The translations under genes were made by a program, and so were the position numbers. Below are positions 36,905 through 49,321 of a stretch of 64,000 nt of DNA, piece after piece. Under the pieces are notes generated by a model, which saw nothing but the letters and a program-made list of their open reading frames with translations, was not told the origin of the DNA and made no database searches. Source of the stretch: Sisyra terminalis (Eukaryota; Arthropoda; Insecta; Neuroptera; Sisyridae); contig OY292279.1 of the NCBI GenBank assembly GCA_958496175.1, forward strand, positions 8,866,001 through 8,930,000, in the 5' to 3' direction. The number at the start of each line of letters is the position of its first letter. Position 1 is the stretch's first letter.

Positions 36905-37470
36905 GAATCGGCTCCAGTAGGGTATTTGGTTCATAATTTCAGGGTATGTTGGTACTATTAAGATACATTGATTTGGCAAGTTTCAGATTCCTATGTATTA
37001 CGATTTCCTCAAAAATCGAAAAAAGCTGGAAATCGGCTTTGTTTCTGTTTATTACATTAATGGATTTTTGTGTAAAAAATTTTTTTTCAATATGGCGAAC
37101 AGTTTTTTAAAATTTATAAAACAAATAATTTTAAAGAAAATTGAATGGGGAATCCGAAAAAAATTGTTTCGTAATTGAACCAAAATTGTATCATGGTTAA
37201 AAATTAAAATTAAAAGAAAAAGCTCTCTTTTTTCAAGAATCTTATCAACCGATAAAGCTCTTAGTTTTTTTTTTCTAGAAGCTACCTTCAGCTCCGAAAA
37301 TATATCCAAAATTCAAATAAATCGATTCACAAGTTTCTCAGACTTTTTTTTTCTGATTTTCAGCTTTTTTCGATACATAGAGATCTGAAACTTGCCGAAT
37401 TATTGTATCTTAACAATACCAACATACCCTGAAATTATGAACCAAATACTCTTCTGGAGCCGATTTACTA
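36905..37470. repeat. 0.56-kb foldback
   Basis: GAATCGGCTCCAGTAGGGTA (36906) and the inverted AGCCGATTTACTATA end near 37470 begin arms that share TTGGTTCATAATTTCAGGGT and GGCAAGTTTCAGAT. It sits within GTCTAGTA...ACTATA, where copy 1 of the host repeat (17260) reads GTCTAGTAAATTTTG uninterrupted. Open frames inside are low-complexity. Confidence 0.65.
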
Positions 37471-37639
37471 TACTTATCGTCCTATGTCCTTTGGAAGACA
37501 ATTATTTTAAAAGGTACAATAACCCTCGTTAAATGAATTTAAGAAGATTAAATTAATTGCATTAAAAATTTTTGAATGGAAAATTCGACTTATAATTTCC
37601 AATATTGGCACTTGTTATATATTGGCATCCTGATCAAAT

Positions 37640-38785
37640 TTGACAAAATCATAAGCGGGCTGGGGCCACCCCCTATTTTGGCCGCCCATGTACGATGTAC
37701 TCTCTACACACCTGCTAGGATCAACCTTTAACAGAACTGTACTTTTTATGTTTGTTTGACAAAAAATATTTAAATTTTTGTTTTGTTTAAGGCTCGAAAA
37801 TATTTTCCCATGTTTTTTTTTTTGATATTGATATTGTCATCAAAACACAAACTTGTTACCGCCAACTCTATAATAACATGATCCTTTCATTTTCCCATTC
37901 ATACATATGCAAATAGAAAAGTTTGATGAAAACTGATATAGTCTTCCGACCTATTCTTATAGTTTTCCATTTTCTCCGGAGCACAGAACACTATTTTATC
38001 AAAACGATCAAATTACATGAAAATTTTTCGATTTTCTCGAAGATATTTCACAAGCACATTATCAAATATAGCGAATGGATGGCGGAATAATTTCAGAATT
38101 TTCATGAGGGCCACAATTATAAATTTATTTTGTGTGCACATCCTTCACATAATGCCTCATAAAGTTTTCGGATAAAATATTGTAATTAACATCGAGAGTT
38201 AAAGTTGGCAACGAACGAGAGAAATTGTTTAAACTTCATTATATTACAATGTTTAAAATTCCATAGTGCATTTATGCCATTTGTATGCAAATGAAGACGA
38301 AAACCGTAATTTACTTGTTTCCCATACATGGAAAGAGATGTTGGCGCAAAATACATTCAAACCTATTCTCATACGTTCGTTGAGGAAATGCAAAACACGA
38401 AATCGGGCAAATTTGACTTCTTGGAAAAGTTTAAATAGAAACAAAACCGCGAAATACAGCACGTGACAACAGAAACTAAGACAAATTCTTTTGCAATAAA
38501 TTTCATAACTCTGTCATAAGAGAACTCTAGATGAGATTGCTCCAAAGGTAAAACTTTAAAAGTTTCTATCAACAAATATTTTCATTTTAGTTAAATTTTT
38601 ATAAAGTTATAAAGTAACCAATTAAGGGTTGAACTTACAGACTAAGACCAGTAAGGACAGTAGTACTAAGGACAGTAGTGGATAATAATTGTTTTATTTT
38701 AAGTCCAAAAAAATTGAACTTTAGACAAGTATATAACATGCTTGTTAAATTTTTTTAAAATAAGAAGAAAATTCCTAAAATAGAA
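37640..38785. other. No gene recognised
   Basis: AT-rich DNA with several 60-70-codon open stretches on both strands around 38250-38580 that overlap each other and show no domain. Nothing can be assigned. Confidence 0.35.
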
Positions 38786-38940
38786 GTCTGAGGAAGTTAC
38801 AATACGTAACGAAACGTAGCTAATTGAATAATTAAAATATTTAATAAAAAATAAAAAACAAAAAATTTTAAATAACCTGATTTTTTTTCTTATTTTAAAA
38901 AAATATAAAAGCTGAGATCTAAATTTTATCATCTATGCTT
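38786..38940 (+). repeat. Hammerhead-like single arm, family 2
   Basis: CTGAGGAAGTTACAATACGT then AACGAAACGTAGCTAATTG and GCTGAGATCT near the end match the right arm of 11672-12030. Core N7 is G, still allowed in CUGANGA. Confidence 0.5.
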
Positions 38941-39079
38941 TTTAAAGTGACCAAACCGAAGTAATTCAAGAAAGGCTTTATTTTGTAAGAAATTTTTGCA
39001 ATTTTGGTCTCAAAACCATGGATAAGAAGTCAAAAATCCAAACTTCATCAATCAATTAATATATTAACGAAGAATAATA

Positions 39080-40065
39080 TATGTCAACTAGACTGGGCCA
39101 AAAAAATCGACTATTTTTTTTTTTGAAAAGTATATCGAAAACATTGTTCAAGGTGACAAAAAAAAATATCGGCAAGGTTTAAGCCCTTAATTTTAAAATT
39201 AGGAGGTCTATCATCTTTAATTTCGATTTTTTATTTGTGCTTTTATTATTACGTCAATGCTGTCAAACTATCAAGGTGAAAAAAATCATCTACACATATT
39301 TTTATAGAAAATTAAATTCCCTACAAAAAAGGCCTCTTTAAAAAATTTTGCCAGATACGCCGTTTCCGAATAATCAAGCTTTAAACTTAGATATAATTTT
39401 TTAGATTTATCTTCTTTATTTTGGAATTTTGTAACTAACGAACAAATAAATATATAGAAATGAACAATGTAGATTCTTGAAAGGAATTTAATGTTCTACA
39501 GAAAAGGTGTCTTAACATGTTTACAGAAAATAACTTTTTCAAAAGTTATTCACAAATAAAGTTAATGGAAAAATTATATTATTGTTTTTTTCGTTGTTGA
39601 ACCAATTTGTGTAATAAATAGCTGTTCTGCACATATATTTATAGAAAATTAAATTTTCTACCAAAAAGGCCTTTTAAAAATTTTTACCAGACACGCCGTT
39701 TCCGAATAATCAAGCTTCAAACATTGATATAATTTTTAGATTTATCTTCTTTATTTTGGAATTTTGTAACTAACGAATTAATAAATATATAGAAATGAAC
39801 AATGTAGATTCTTGAAGGGAATTTAATGCTCTACAAAAAAGGTTTTATAAAATTTTTACATAAAATTACTCTTTCGAATGTTATTCACAATTAAAGTTGA
39901 AGGAAAAATTAAATTATTTTTTTTTTCGTTGTTGAACCAATTTGTGTAATAAGTAGCTATTAACCGAGAATAGGTTTGGATATATTATGAAATTTGGATA
40001 TTTCAAGCCATAAGATTGATAAAATGATGAAAAAATTGGTTCAACAACAAAAAGTTGCCAGATAT
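39080..40065. repeat. Copy of the GGCCAAAAAAATCGAC foldback family with internal tandem duplication
   Basis: The left end CTAGACTGGGCCAAAAAAATCGACTATT type terminus (39093) equals that of 47276-48240. A unit of 337 bp is repeated in tandem: ATTTATAGAAAATTAAATT...ACGCCGTTTCCGAATAATCA at 39299-39375 and 39637-39713, and TTCTTGAA-GGAATTTAATG at 39475 and 39813. The inverted right arm is missing. Confidence 0.6.
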
Positions 40066-40101
40066 TAAGATGAAATATTTTTTCCAATACTAAATTAAAT
40101 T

Positions 40102-40107
40102 TTTATT
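40102..40107 (-). terminator. Poly(A) signal of cathepsin gene 2
   Basis: AATAAA (in CCAATAAAAATT) on the minus strand, 46 nt after the stop codon. Confidence 0.6.
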
Positions 40108-40152
40108 GGATTAAAAAAGAAAACTCAGTCAATTCTTATTAAATATTGACAA

Positions 40153-41543
<1,391 letters not shown>

Positions 41544-41550
41544 TTTGGTG

Positions 41551-41583
41551 ACTGATTTTCTTAAAAAGATATGTCAATTTATA
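41551..41583 (-). promoter_or_regulatory. Core promoter of cathepsin gene 2 (TATA + TCAGT initiator)
   Basis: TATAAAT at 41583-41577 lies 30 nt before the A (41553) of TCAGT. The predicted 5' UTR is 10 nt (AGTCACCAAA), matching gene 1. AGATAACACCT upstream of the TATA box is also shared by both genes. Confidence 0.75.
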
Positions 41584-41991
41584 TTCAGGTGTTATCTAAA
41601 ATTTAAACAATAATTTTTTATCAGAATTTACAATTGAAAAATTAAGTATCTTATCTAAATTTTAATCAAAGTTTTAAATAAATTACTGTGATTTCAAATT
41701 TTATTATTGAAAATTTGTTCTTACGAAAATTAATGTTAAAGTACTTCTGGAATGATAACTTAATCGAAAATTATAAATAAACAGGAAGATCATTTTGTCT
41801 ACAAATAATTTTCAATTTTTGGAAAAACCATGTTTGAAATATTACAGTGGGTACCGAGGAATAATAAACTTTTGGACGAACTAAGAAAAATAAAACTTAT
41901 TAAAGGAGGTTGATAAGTGTTTTATTTATTTCCGAGTAACAATTAATAAATAAATGAATAATTGTATATGTCCTATGACTCAATTTATTCT

Positions 41992-42033
41992 TTATTACGA
42001 CGCGTTGCAACAGTTTTTGGCTGACATCATCAG
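41992..42033 (-). ncRNA. Hammerhead-like motif, core mutated
   Basis: CTGATGATGTCAGCCAAAAA then CTGTTGCAACGCGTCG: the second core box is GCAA instead of GAAA, so it should be inactive. Otherwise it equals the copy at 1235-1273. Confidence 0.45.
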
Positions 42034-42040
42034 GTAATGA

Positions 42041-42415
42041 TTATTTCGTCAGTTGTAAACAAATTTCATATAGGTTGTTTGTTATATATAATTTGTCCTT
42101 AAGGGTGTTATTTGGATTTAGTTTGTGGGTTTTGGGTATTTCATATTCCTCTATGATGTTCATATGTGATCCTTTCTTGCAAATATGTAGTGACTTAAAA
42201 TTTGTTTCGAAATTTAAGCATTGATGATTTTTATCATAAAGGTGTTTTGTAAAATTTGAAGTTGTTGTTAAAGTAGGTTTCTTGGGTTTATACTCCTTAT
42301 ATCTTCTTCCGAAAGATCTACCAGTTTGGCCAATGTAAAATTTTTCACAGGCATAACATTTAATTTTATATATTCCAGTTTTATTTTTCGTTGTAATTTG
42401 GTTATAGTTTGAAGT
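42041..42415 (-). pseudogene. GIY-YIG endonuclease domain of a PLE
   Basis: A clean 125-codon frame reads NKTGIYKIKCYACEKFYIGQ, then TGRSFGRRYKEY, then LYDKNHQCLNFETNFKSLHI and a typical PLE tail ending in LTK. It has the GIY and YIG signatures, the catalytic-type Arg of the GRSF-RR block and the Cys pair KCYAC that in PLEs forms a zinc-binding linker. It lacks its RT and a start codon, so it is a fragment, but this is the best-preserved endonuclease in the window. Confidence 0.85.
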
Positions 42416-42433
42416 TGTTGTAGGAGAGATTAT

Positions 42434-42630
42434 ACTGGAACTTACTTTGGAGGAGTAAAATAAGTGGAATTAAAGTTGGTGAAAAACGATTTTCCAATCT
42501 TCGATTCGTAGACGATACAATCATAAATGCGAACAGTGAAATAAAGTTATTAGACTTCATTCGAAGACTTCAAATCGTAAATCAAAACTTCGCTTTAAAA
42601 ACAATAAGATCAATGATCGTTGATCGTTGA
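42434..42630 (+). pseudogene. LINE reverse-transcriptase fragment (RTE/L2-like)
   Basis: The plus strand reads WRSKISGIKVGEKRFSNLRF followed by VDDTIINANSEIKLLDFIRR, matching the GIxIxxxxLxxLRFADD region of non-Jockey LINEs. The catalytic FVDD pair is kept. It is only about 65 residues and is cut off on both sides. Confidence 0.7.
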
Positions 42631-43109
42631 TCGCGATAATGATCAAAATTAGAATGAGAAAATTAGTTGCCAAAATATGAAACGAAAATTTTTTTGTGGT
42701 TCTCAGTTTACGGATCTTTATTAAGACCGAAGATCTTAATTGGGCGAAGAACAATAACTCTTACAAAATCAACGATCTTCATCCTCAAAAGTAAATTTAA
42801 AATTGCAAGATATTAATGCCGGATTATAATTAAGAGTTATGTAGAAAAATTATTTAAATAACAATCATTTTCTTTGCGATATATGAATTGTAACTCGAAA
42901 GAAATATCGTTTCTAATGTTTTGTACACAAATGTTACTTTAAACGAGAAATACTAAGCTTACTTTGTACAAATCAAGGCACTGAAGATATTGGAATGGCG
43001 CAGGGTGCATGGGCGAATCATAACACACCGTACAAAACTCAATCTTTAATTCGACCAATCAGTGAATATGTTACTAAAACTTTATAGATTTTAACCAATT
43101 ACATGATTC

Positions 43110-43200
43110 TTGAGTGTATGTTCCTTATATCTTGTTCCGAAAGATCTACCAGGAACAGAAACCACATGTAATTTTATTTATTTATTTATTAATAAATTAA
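43110..43200 (-). repeat. Short PLE endonuclease scrap
   Basis: Minus strand reads GRSFGTRYKEHTLK, the GIY-YIG middle block, joined by an internal deletion to a CGF/VVSV-type piece. Third separate PLE copy in this cluster. Confidence 0.6.
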
Positions 43201-43459
43201 TGAATAGTAACACGGGTCAACACAAAATTTGACCTTAACATCAGAGTATGAAATTTCTATGAATTAGATGATAGTTAAACGAAAAAAAATTATTTGGCTT
43301 GAAAAAGTTTGCTTTTGTATCCTGGAGAACGCTTAAACGATATTATTAAAAACTTGTGATTTTTATATTTATTTTATAAAAAAACGATACAAATATAAAT
43401 GTACATTAAATTTATTAATTTTAACTATCAAATTAGATTACAAGAAAGTGGAAAATAAT

Positions 43460-43937
43460 TCAAAAATGCACAGTATTACTTTTTCTTTTATACTCGTAAG
43501 TACTTTCTCTCAATAAACCCCAAATATAGTCTCCCATCATATTTTCATTATATTGGCCATGATAACGTTGTTCGAAGTTCATGATATCTTGATGGAAATG
43601 TTCTCCTTGCTCTTCGGAGTACGCTCCCATGTTGTTTTTAAATTTACCTAAATGAACATGTAGCATATGTACTTTTAAAGACATCCTGCAACCCATAGCT
43701 TTAAAATTTTTCAACATATTTTTAACTAGGTCTTCATAATTTTCATGGCTTGTCTTGGTTCCCAACAGGGACGTTAATATATGCCTCGTAGGCTTCACAG
43801 AGAACTTTGCATGCCTTTAATTCATATTTTATATCACGCACTTTAATAAATTGACCACATACATAACAAAATGCATCAGCATCATGTTTACACTTTCTCG
43901 ACGACATTTTAACATTTTCTAGACTTGTAAAAAACAT
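43460..43937 (-). pseudogene. Multicopy arthropod zinc-knuckle protein, internally deleted
   Basis: The N-terminal frame (43743-43937) reads DADAFCYVCGQFIKVRDIKY, then YEAYINVPVGNQDKP, the zinc-knuckle start of a protein family with very many copies in arthropod genomes. The C-terminal frame (43460-43798) reads NYEDLVKNMLKNFKAMGCRM, then LKVHMLHVHLGKFKNNMGAY, then EQGEHFHQDIMNFEQRYHGQ, the family's C-terminal block. About 200-300 central residues are missing and the two parts are in different frames around 43745. The function of the family is not known to me; its copy number suggests mobile or virus-like ancestry. Confidence 0.75.
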
Positions 43938-44230
43938 CTAATTGTTATTTGTCGCTCAAGTGCTATCTGAAAGCACTGTGTGAATGTAAAAACTTCACTT
44001 TTATGTCGCGGTATTTTTGAAAGTATCAGAATTATTTAAAATTTCTATAAAAACTCGAAAATGAGTATAATTACGACAGTTATCACAAAAGCAAACTTTA
44101 CATAGAAAGAAGGTATTTTTTTATCGTTTTTGTGGCTAATTAACCAGAAAATCATAAAATAAACTTTAGGACAAGGAATGATTTTTTTTTTGTAGAGCCG
44201 TGTAATATATACCCTATGACTCAATTTCTT

Positions 44231-44365
44231 AATTACTACGCGTTTCAACAGATCTTGGCTGTCATCATCAGGTAATGATTATTTTTTACTTTTTTATTTA
44301 TAAGTTAAGTAAAATAATCATTACCTGATGATGACAGCCAAGAATTGTTGTTGAATCGCGTAGTA
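44231..44365. ncRNA. Inverted pair of hammerhead-like motifs
   Basis: The minus-strand copy (44232-44272) keeps CUGAUGA, GACAG/CUGUU stem II, GAAA and a 2-bp stem III before UA. The plus-strand copy (44324-44365) has GAAT in place of GAAA. The two face each other across about 50 bp, so transcripts in either direction contain one sense motif and one antisense copy. Confidence 0.5.
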
Positions 44366-44408
44366 ATAAAGAAATTGAATCACAGGACATATATAATTAT
44401 TCATTAGT

Positions 44409-45390
44409 TTATAATTGTGACTCAGAAATAAATAAAATAATTATCAATGTCAAATTTAATTTGATATATTCCGGTTTTATTTTTCGTTGTTTTTGGTTGT
44501 TCTCCAATGTTTTAAGAATTTTCATCATGTTGTTGTTTGAGGAAAATGCGATATTTATGTTATTTTGCTTTAGGAAGTTGACGATTGTAAAACAAAATAT
44601 ATTATTGAAGTTTGGTTTTCTATATTTTTTGTTTTCTTTTGGTGGAGTTGGAAGAATTGATTTTTTAGTGAATTTCGATATTATTTTGTCTACGATTGAG
44701 CTGTTGTATCCTTCAGTAATGGCTATATGTTTAATTATCTTAAATTCTTTTTCACGAGTTTTGGTGCTAAAAGGGAACTTGATAGTTCTGTACACTAGAC
44801 TGTTGTAAGTTGCCATTTTTTGGTTTCTTGGGTGAAATGATGTTTTATGGATGGTTGTGTTTATTGTTGTTGGTTTTCTGTGTATATTGTATGACAATTT
44901 TCCATTTTTGTTGGTGATTGTTGTGTTTAAAAAGTTGATTTTTCCATTTAGTTCGTGTCCTCAAGTGAATTTTATTTTCTGGTTAATTTTGTTCAGATCG
45001 GATACCATATTGTCAATCTGTTGGGTAGTTCCATTAAATTAAATAAATGTATCGTCTACATATCTTCCATAATATATTATTTTATTTTTGTAGGTATTGT
45101 TAATAATATATTTATTTTCAAAGTGATTCATGTAAATGTTGGGTAGTAGTTCTGATAAGGAGGAACCCATGGCCAAGTCTTCCTTTTGGTGATAAAATTG
45201 TTGCTTGAAAGTGAAATAGTTTTGTTGATAGATGGTGGTTTAGAGGTTCATTATGTCGTTGATTACCATATAATTATATATTTTTGATGTCATTAGATTA
45301 TCTTCCATAATTTTCATTGTTTCTTCAACAGAGACATTTGTGTATAAGTTGACAATGTCAACTGATGCAATTTTGATGTTCTCAACTTTC
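44409..45390 (-). pseudogene. PLE reverse transcriptase with intact YVDD
   Basis: The longest open piece, 44409-44897 (162 codons), covers the post-palm linker (YNIHRKPTTINTTIHKTSFH) and the region before the endonuclease. Upstream pieces hold RT motifs A to C with YVDD intact, but stops follow soon after (YVDDTFI then a stop, and another before GHELNGKI). The 5' third of the RT is absent. Confidence 0.85.
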
Positions 45391-45399
45391 TACTACTGT

Positions 45400-47175
45400 T
45401 TGGCAAAATAATCTGGCGTTCTAGAATATTTTAAGTATTTTTTTTTAGCTTTAAGAACATCTAAATACATAAAAATTGAGTTGAAAATATTCAGGCAACA
45501 TTGTCGTTGCTGACCTGTGTAGTTCATTACTCTCATCTACTGTCCGGTCAACGGGTAGGATTCCGGAAACCTAGAACGCCAGCATTACACAAAGCAAAGG
45601 GAGCAATTCAAAATACCGTTGTCCATCGAAGAATATTTTATAATGGCCAGAGGAATCCATTAAATTCCTGAAATTTGCAAGACTATACCAAGATATTTGA
45701 ACCAATGCTTACGTGTGCAAATTATTGTGAATAGAATGAATTTGCGAAAAATATTTGTGAAAAATCGAGGCTTAGTGTAAGTCACCAAAGATTATATAAT
45801 TTGGAAATGAATCCACCCAATTAACGTTTGTTATTGTATCCACATCGATGATGGTTCTTTCTTCTGGGATTTTTCTCAATAAGTTCACGTTCATGACTTA
45901 ATCTATTGAAGATAATTTTTTGGAAGCTTGCAAGTAAAAATTAATGAAAATTAGGAGAAAGTTATATGTCCTTAGATAATTTTTTATGTTTTGGTTTAAA
46001 AAAAATATTTTATCTCATTGTAGCTCTTTGCAACGATGATTCTATAGTAAGAAATATTATAGTTACTTATTTTAAAAAAAAAATTGAGCAGTGTATATAT
46101 TTTTAATAAGACGTTAAAAATGAACTTCCATACGTTCTACATCGCCGAGTCCGTGACACTGTCGTAAAGTTTTTCCAATCTTTTGTTTCATATAATTTCA
46201 TAAATTTGTTCACGTAATCCGAAGACAGTTTTCAGGATAACGTTGTCGTATTAGAAACATAGTCTTGGCAAACACGTTGATTAAATTATGAACTCTTACA
46301 ATTGCATGTCTCGAACGGGAAAAAGCCCCAGCGATATATAATGGGGCGAATGGCGGAATTTTATGGTTTTCTCCACGGCTCTTCAACGTTTGTTCGGGAA
46401 CGGAGCTACGAATTTAATTAGTTAACATTTCAATTAAATGGCAAGAATCACCGGAACGCACGTGGGCTTTATTCAAAAAAAAAACAGCGTCCGAAATCCT
46501 CCCGGAAAAATTAGTGAAATTCGTTTTTGGCGGGTTAGTCGCGCGATGTGACATTGTTATCGAACATTTGACTTCCGTTCATATGAGCGGTAATATATAT
46601 GAGAGTCACGCACCCATATCCGTACGCACGTTCGTACAAACACCCAACTCAGCCACGTGCATCTGTGTGCACACGTGTACACACACGTGCAACATTAACA
46701 AACCAACTAGATTTAACCATACGTGACGCCTAGCCACCCCCAATTCCAATATATGGGGGCCCACCAATAAACCGGGGTGCACTCAAAAAGATACATATCC
46801 TCTTCCCCGAAAAAGGACATCAAATGGAAAGTTTTTTTTTTTTTAAATTTGATGAAAAACATTGAACGAAATTCAAATTTATTGCCTCGTTTTGCATTTG
46901 AAAGCGCCTCGTATTTGAAAGCAGGCCTTTTGAAGTCAAGCGTCGAATGCTTGAAATAAATTCATTTGAAAAATGGAAAATTGGGGTTTGAGACTTATGT
47001 CCATACCCCAGAAAATTGAGCTACGAAAACACAAATAAATTTATAGATTTGCATTGCATTAAGTTAAGTTTATACGAAAACCATAATATTTAGTGACATA
47101 ATTACTAGAGTTTTGATGCGAAAGCATATTGTTTTTTCGCAAAAGTTTCTTTATATTTAAAAATTCTACCGTCAT
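45400..47175. other. No gene recognised
   Basis: 45400-46100 is AT-rich. 46100-46800 has higher GC with ACACACGTG-type tracts (46660-46700) and CCCCAGCGATATATAATGGG near 46328, and looks like unique DNA. The open stretch 46514-46726 (70 codons) lacks a domain and is unsupported. Confidence 0.35.
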
Positions 47176-47177
47176 AG

Positions 47178-47275
47178 AAATATTTAATATCCAATACTTG
47201 AGCAATTCACCAATAATCATAGTAAAAGTGCCATAAAAATACGAATGAAAATAATTTTATGTCATTTATATATTA
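47178..47275 (+). repeat. Direct repeat left of foldback
   Basis: ATATTTAATATCCAATACTT...AAAATAATTTTATGTCATTT; about 90% match to 48300-48395. Weaker similarity extends about 60 bp further upstream in both copies. Confidence 0.75.
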
Positions 47276-48240
47276 GATCGGCCAAAAAAATCGACTATTG
47301 TTTTTTTTTGAAAAGTATATCAAAAATATTGTTCAAGGTGACAAAAAAAAAACGGAAAGGTTTGAGCCTTTAATAATAATATTAAGAGGTCTATCATCTT
47401 TGATTTCGATTTTTTATTTGTGCTTTCATTTTTGCGTCAATGCTGTAAAATTATCAAGGTAAAAAAATTTATCTGCACATATGTTTATAGAAAATTATAT
47501 TTTCTACAAAAAACGTCTTTTTCCAAAAATTTTCCCAGACACGCCGTTTCCGAATAATCAAGCTTTAAACTTAGATATAACTTTTAGATTTATCTTCTTT
47601 ATTTTGAAATTTTGTAACTAACGAACAAATAAATATATAGAAATGAACAATATAGATTCTTGAAGGGAATTTAATGCTCTACAAAAAAGGTCTCTTAACG
47701 TTTTTACATAAAATCACTCTTTCAAAATTGGTTCAACAACGAAAAAAACAATAATTTAATTTTTTCTCCAACTTTAATTGTGATTAACTTTTGAAAAAGT
47801 GATTTAATGTAAAAACGTTAAGAAATCTTTTTTGTAGAACATTAAATTCCCTTCATGAATCTATATATTTCATGTCTATATATTTTTTTTGTTCATTAGT
47901 TACAAAATTCCAAAATAAAGAAGATATATCTAAAAATTATATCAATGTTTAAAGCTTGATTATTCGGAAACGGCGTGTCTGGCAAAAATTTTCAAGGAAA
48001 CATTTTTGTAGGGAATTTAATTTTTTATAAATATTTGAGCAGATGAATTTTTTTACCTTTATAATTTGACAGCATTGACGCATAAATGAAAGCACAAATA
48101 AAAAATCGAAATCAAAGACGATAGACCTCTTAATATTAATATTAAGGGCTCAAACCTTCCCGATATTTCTTTTTTGTCACCTTGAGTATTTTCGATGTAC
48201 TTTTCAAAAAAAAAAAAAAAGGCTATTTTTTTGGCCTAGT
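47276..48240. mobile_element. 0.96-kb foldback ending GGCCAAAAAAATCGAC
   Basis: Left GGCCAAAAAAATCGACTATT (47280) and right AATAGCC...GGCCTAGT (to 48238) start arms of more than 400 bp. They share CAAGGTGACAAAAAA, ACGCCGTTTCCGAATAATCA and TAGATTCTTGAAGGGAATTT. The centre is near 47745 (TTGGTTCAACAACG). There is no coding potential. A relative lies at 39080-40065. Confidence 0.75.
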
Positions 48241-48299
48241 CAAAGATGCAAGTTATATTTTCACAAGAATTTCGTTATAATTTAACATTTTACTTTTAT

Positions 48300-48395
48300 A
48301 GTAATATTTAATATCCAATACTTGAGCGACTCACCAACAATCAAAGTAAAAGTGTCATAAAAATACAAATGAAAATAATTTAATGTCACTTATAT
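48300..48395 (+). repeat. Direct repeat right of foldback
   Basis: Second copy of the 47178-47275 sequence in the same orientation, far too long to be a target-site duplication. Confidence 0.75.
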
Positions 48396-48399
48396 ATGA

Positions 48400-49321
48400 T
48401 GTGGTTTTTTTCTAAATTCCGGGGATTAATATGTAATATCGTTTTCTAAATCAAAAGATATTAAATTGACTGTTGTAGACTTCTTCTCTTCTTCTTCTTC
48501 TTCTTCAATGTTTGGGGAGCTTTTCCAAGGAGTTTCTCTGTGCTATGTCCTAGAAGTACTATTGTACCCCAGCTTTGATTCTATTTTTGATTGATCAGGT
48601 TTGTTACTGAGATAAATCCTAGCAGATAGTCAATTGGAACTTTGTGTATGTTTCCCAGCTCATATCCGGGTTTCATAACTGGGCAGTCTAATTTTGTATA
48701 TAATATAAGAAATGCAATCTTCTCTGTAGTTTTAAGATACTTCCAAAAATTGCAGTGTCCCATTAGAAGACCCACTAGCATTTTAATATAATTTCTTCCT
48801 AGGTTCGAATGTCTTTTTTAATATTCCCTCAGGATTTCTTTATCATAACTTTTGAGAATTAACCAAGGCACTCTTACCAACAGCTAATTACCAATTACAT
48901 CCGGAAAAGTTGCTGAAAAACATGGTAACTTTTTCATATCCATCATCGTTTCTTTTGATATTATCAACTTGTATCTTTAATATTTAAATATAAGTCATTT
49001 TCATCGAAAGAAACGGTGAATGACATCGGAATTTTCCAATGTTTTTCGACAAATAATTCAGGGATATTGTGGAAAAGCTATCGTTAAATTTTATTCAGAA
49101 AATTCCATGCATATCGATCGAAACATTTATTTCACATGAAATTTTTCCGATCAAGATTATCATATAATATTTTGTACATACTTTTAGTACAGCTCTTATA
49201 TAACACGTTCGAAAAACTTGTCTAAGAAAATTAAATTTTTCTATGTCATTAATTGGTACTTTTGATTATACAAATATTCCATTTAGTTGAATTTAGTGTT
49301 ATATACAAATCAATAATAATG
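48400..49321. other. No gene; (CTT)n at 48480-48507
   Basis: Contains a CTTCTTCTTCTTC microsatellite. A 66-codon minus-strand stretch at 48581-48781 (MLVGLLMGHCNFWKYLKTTE, then CPVMKPGYELGN) resembles LINE endonuclease C-terminal sequence only loosely and is left unassigned. Confidence 0.4.

Larger units (their letters stand above)
34735..37632. mobile_element. 3.3-kb TIR element family, degenerate copy 2
   Basis: Collinear with 14.66-17.40 kb: for example TTCTGCACTTAATGTTAATT (34997 versus 15224), the GAGTGATCCAAGTGATAATT block (35679 versus 15480) and GAATGGAAAATTCG near the right end (37574 versus 17348). The right end has decayed to GGCATCCTGA, and the left terminal repeat is not found. 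It has received a Ginger-like palindrome (36079-36714) and a foldback (36905-37470). A tandem duplication of about 425 bp lies at its left edge. Confidence 0.65.
41941..42430 (-). mobile_element. Penelope-like element 3' fragment (GIY-YIG + hammerhead-like end)
   Basis: Minus-strand order is GIY-YIG endonuclease (42415-42041) followed by the hammerhead-like motif at 41992-42033, the same as in copy A at 1.2-2.5 kb. The RT part is missing; at 42430 the sequence switches to a plus-strand LINE fragment. Confidence 0.85.
44190..45395 (-). mobile_element. Penelope-like element copy B with inverted terminal duplication
   Basis: The minus strand starts at RT motif A (DIVNLYTNVSVEETMKIMED near 45320-45370), passes GSSLSELLPNIYMNHFENKY, an intact YVDDTFI site near 45045, and the RKPTTINTTIHKTSFHPRNQ linker. 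It runs to 44460, then meets a head-to-head duplication of the hammerhead-bearing end (44205-44395). The GIY-YIG domain is missing. Such inverted partial copies are typical of PLE insertions. Confidence 0.85.

Noticed and set aside
46514..46726. 70-codon stretch with His/Thr-rich tail
   Set aside because: The tail comes from an ACACACGTG tract; no domain or supporting context.
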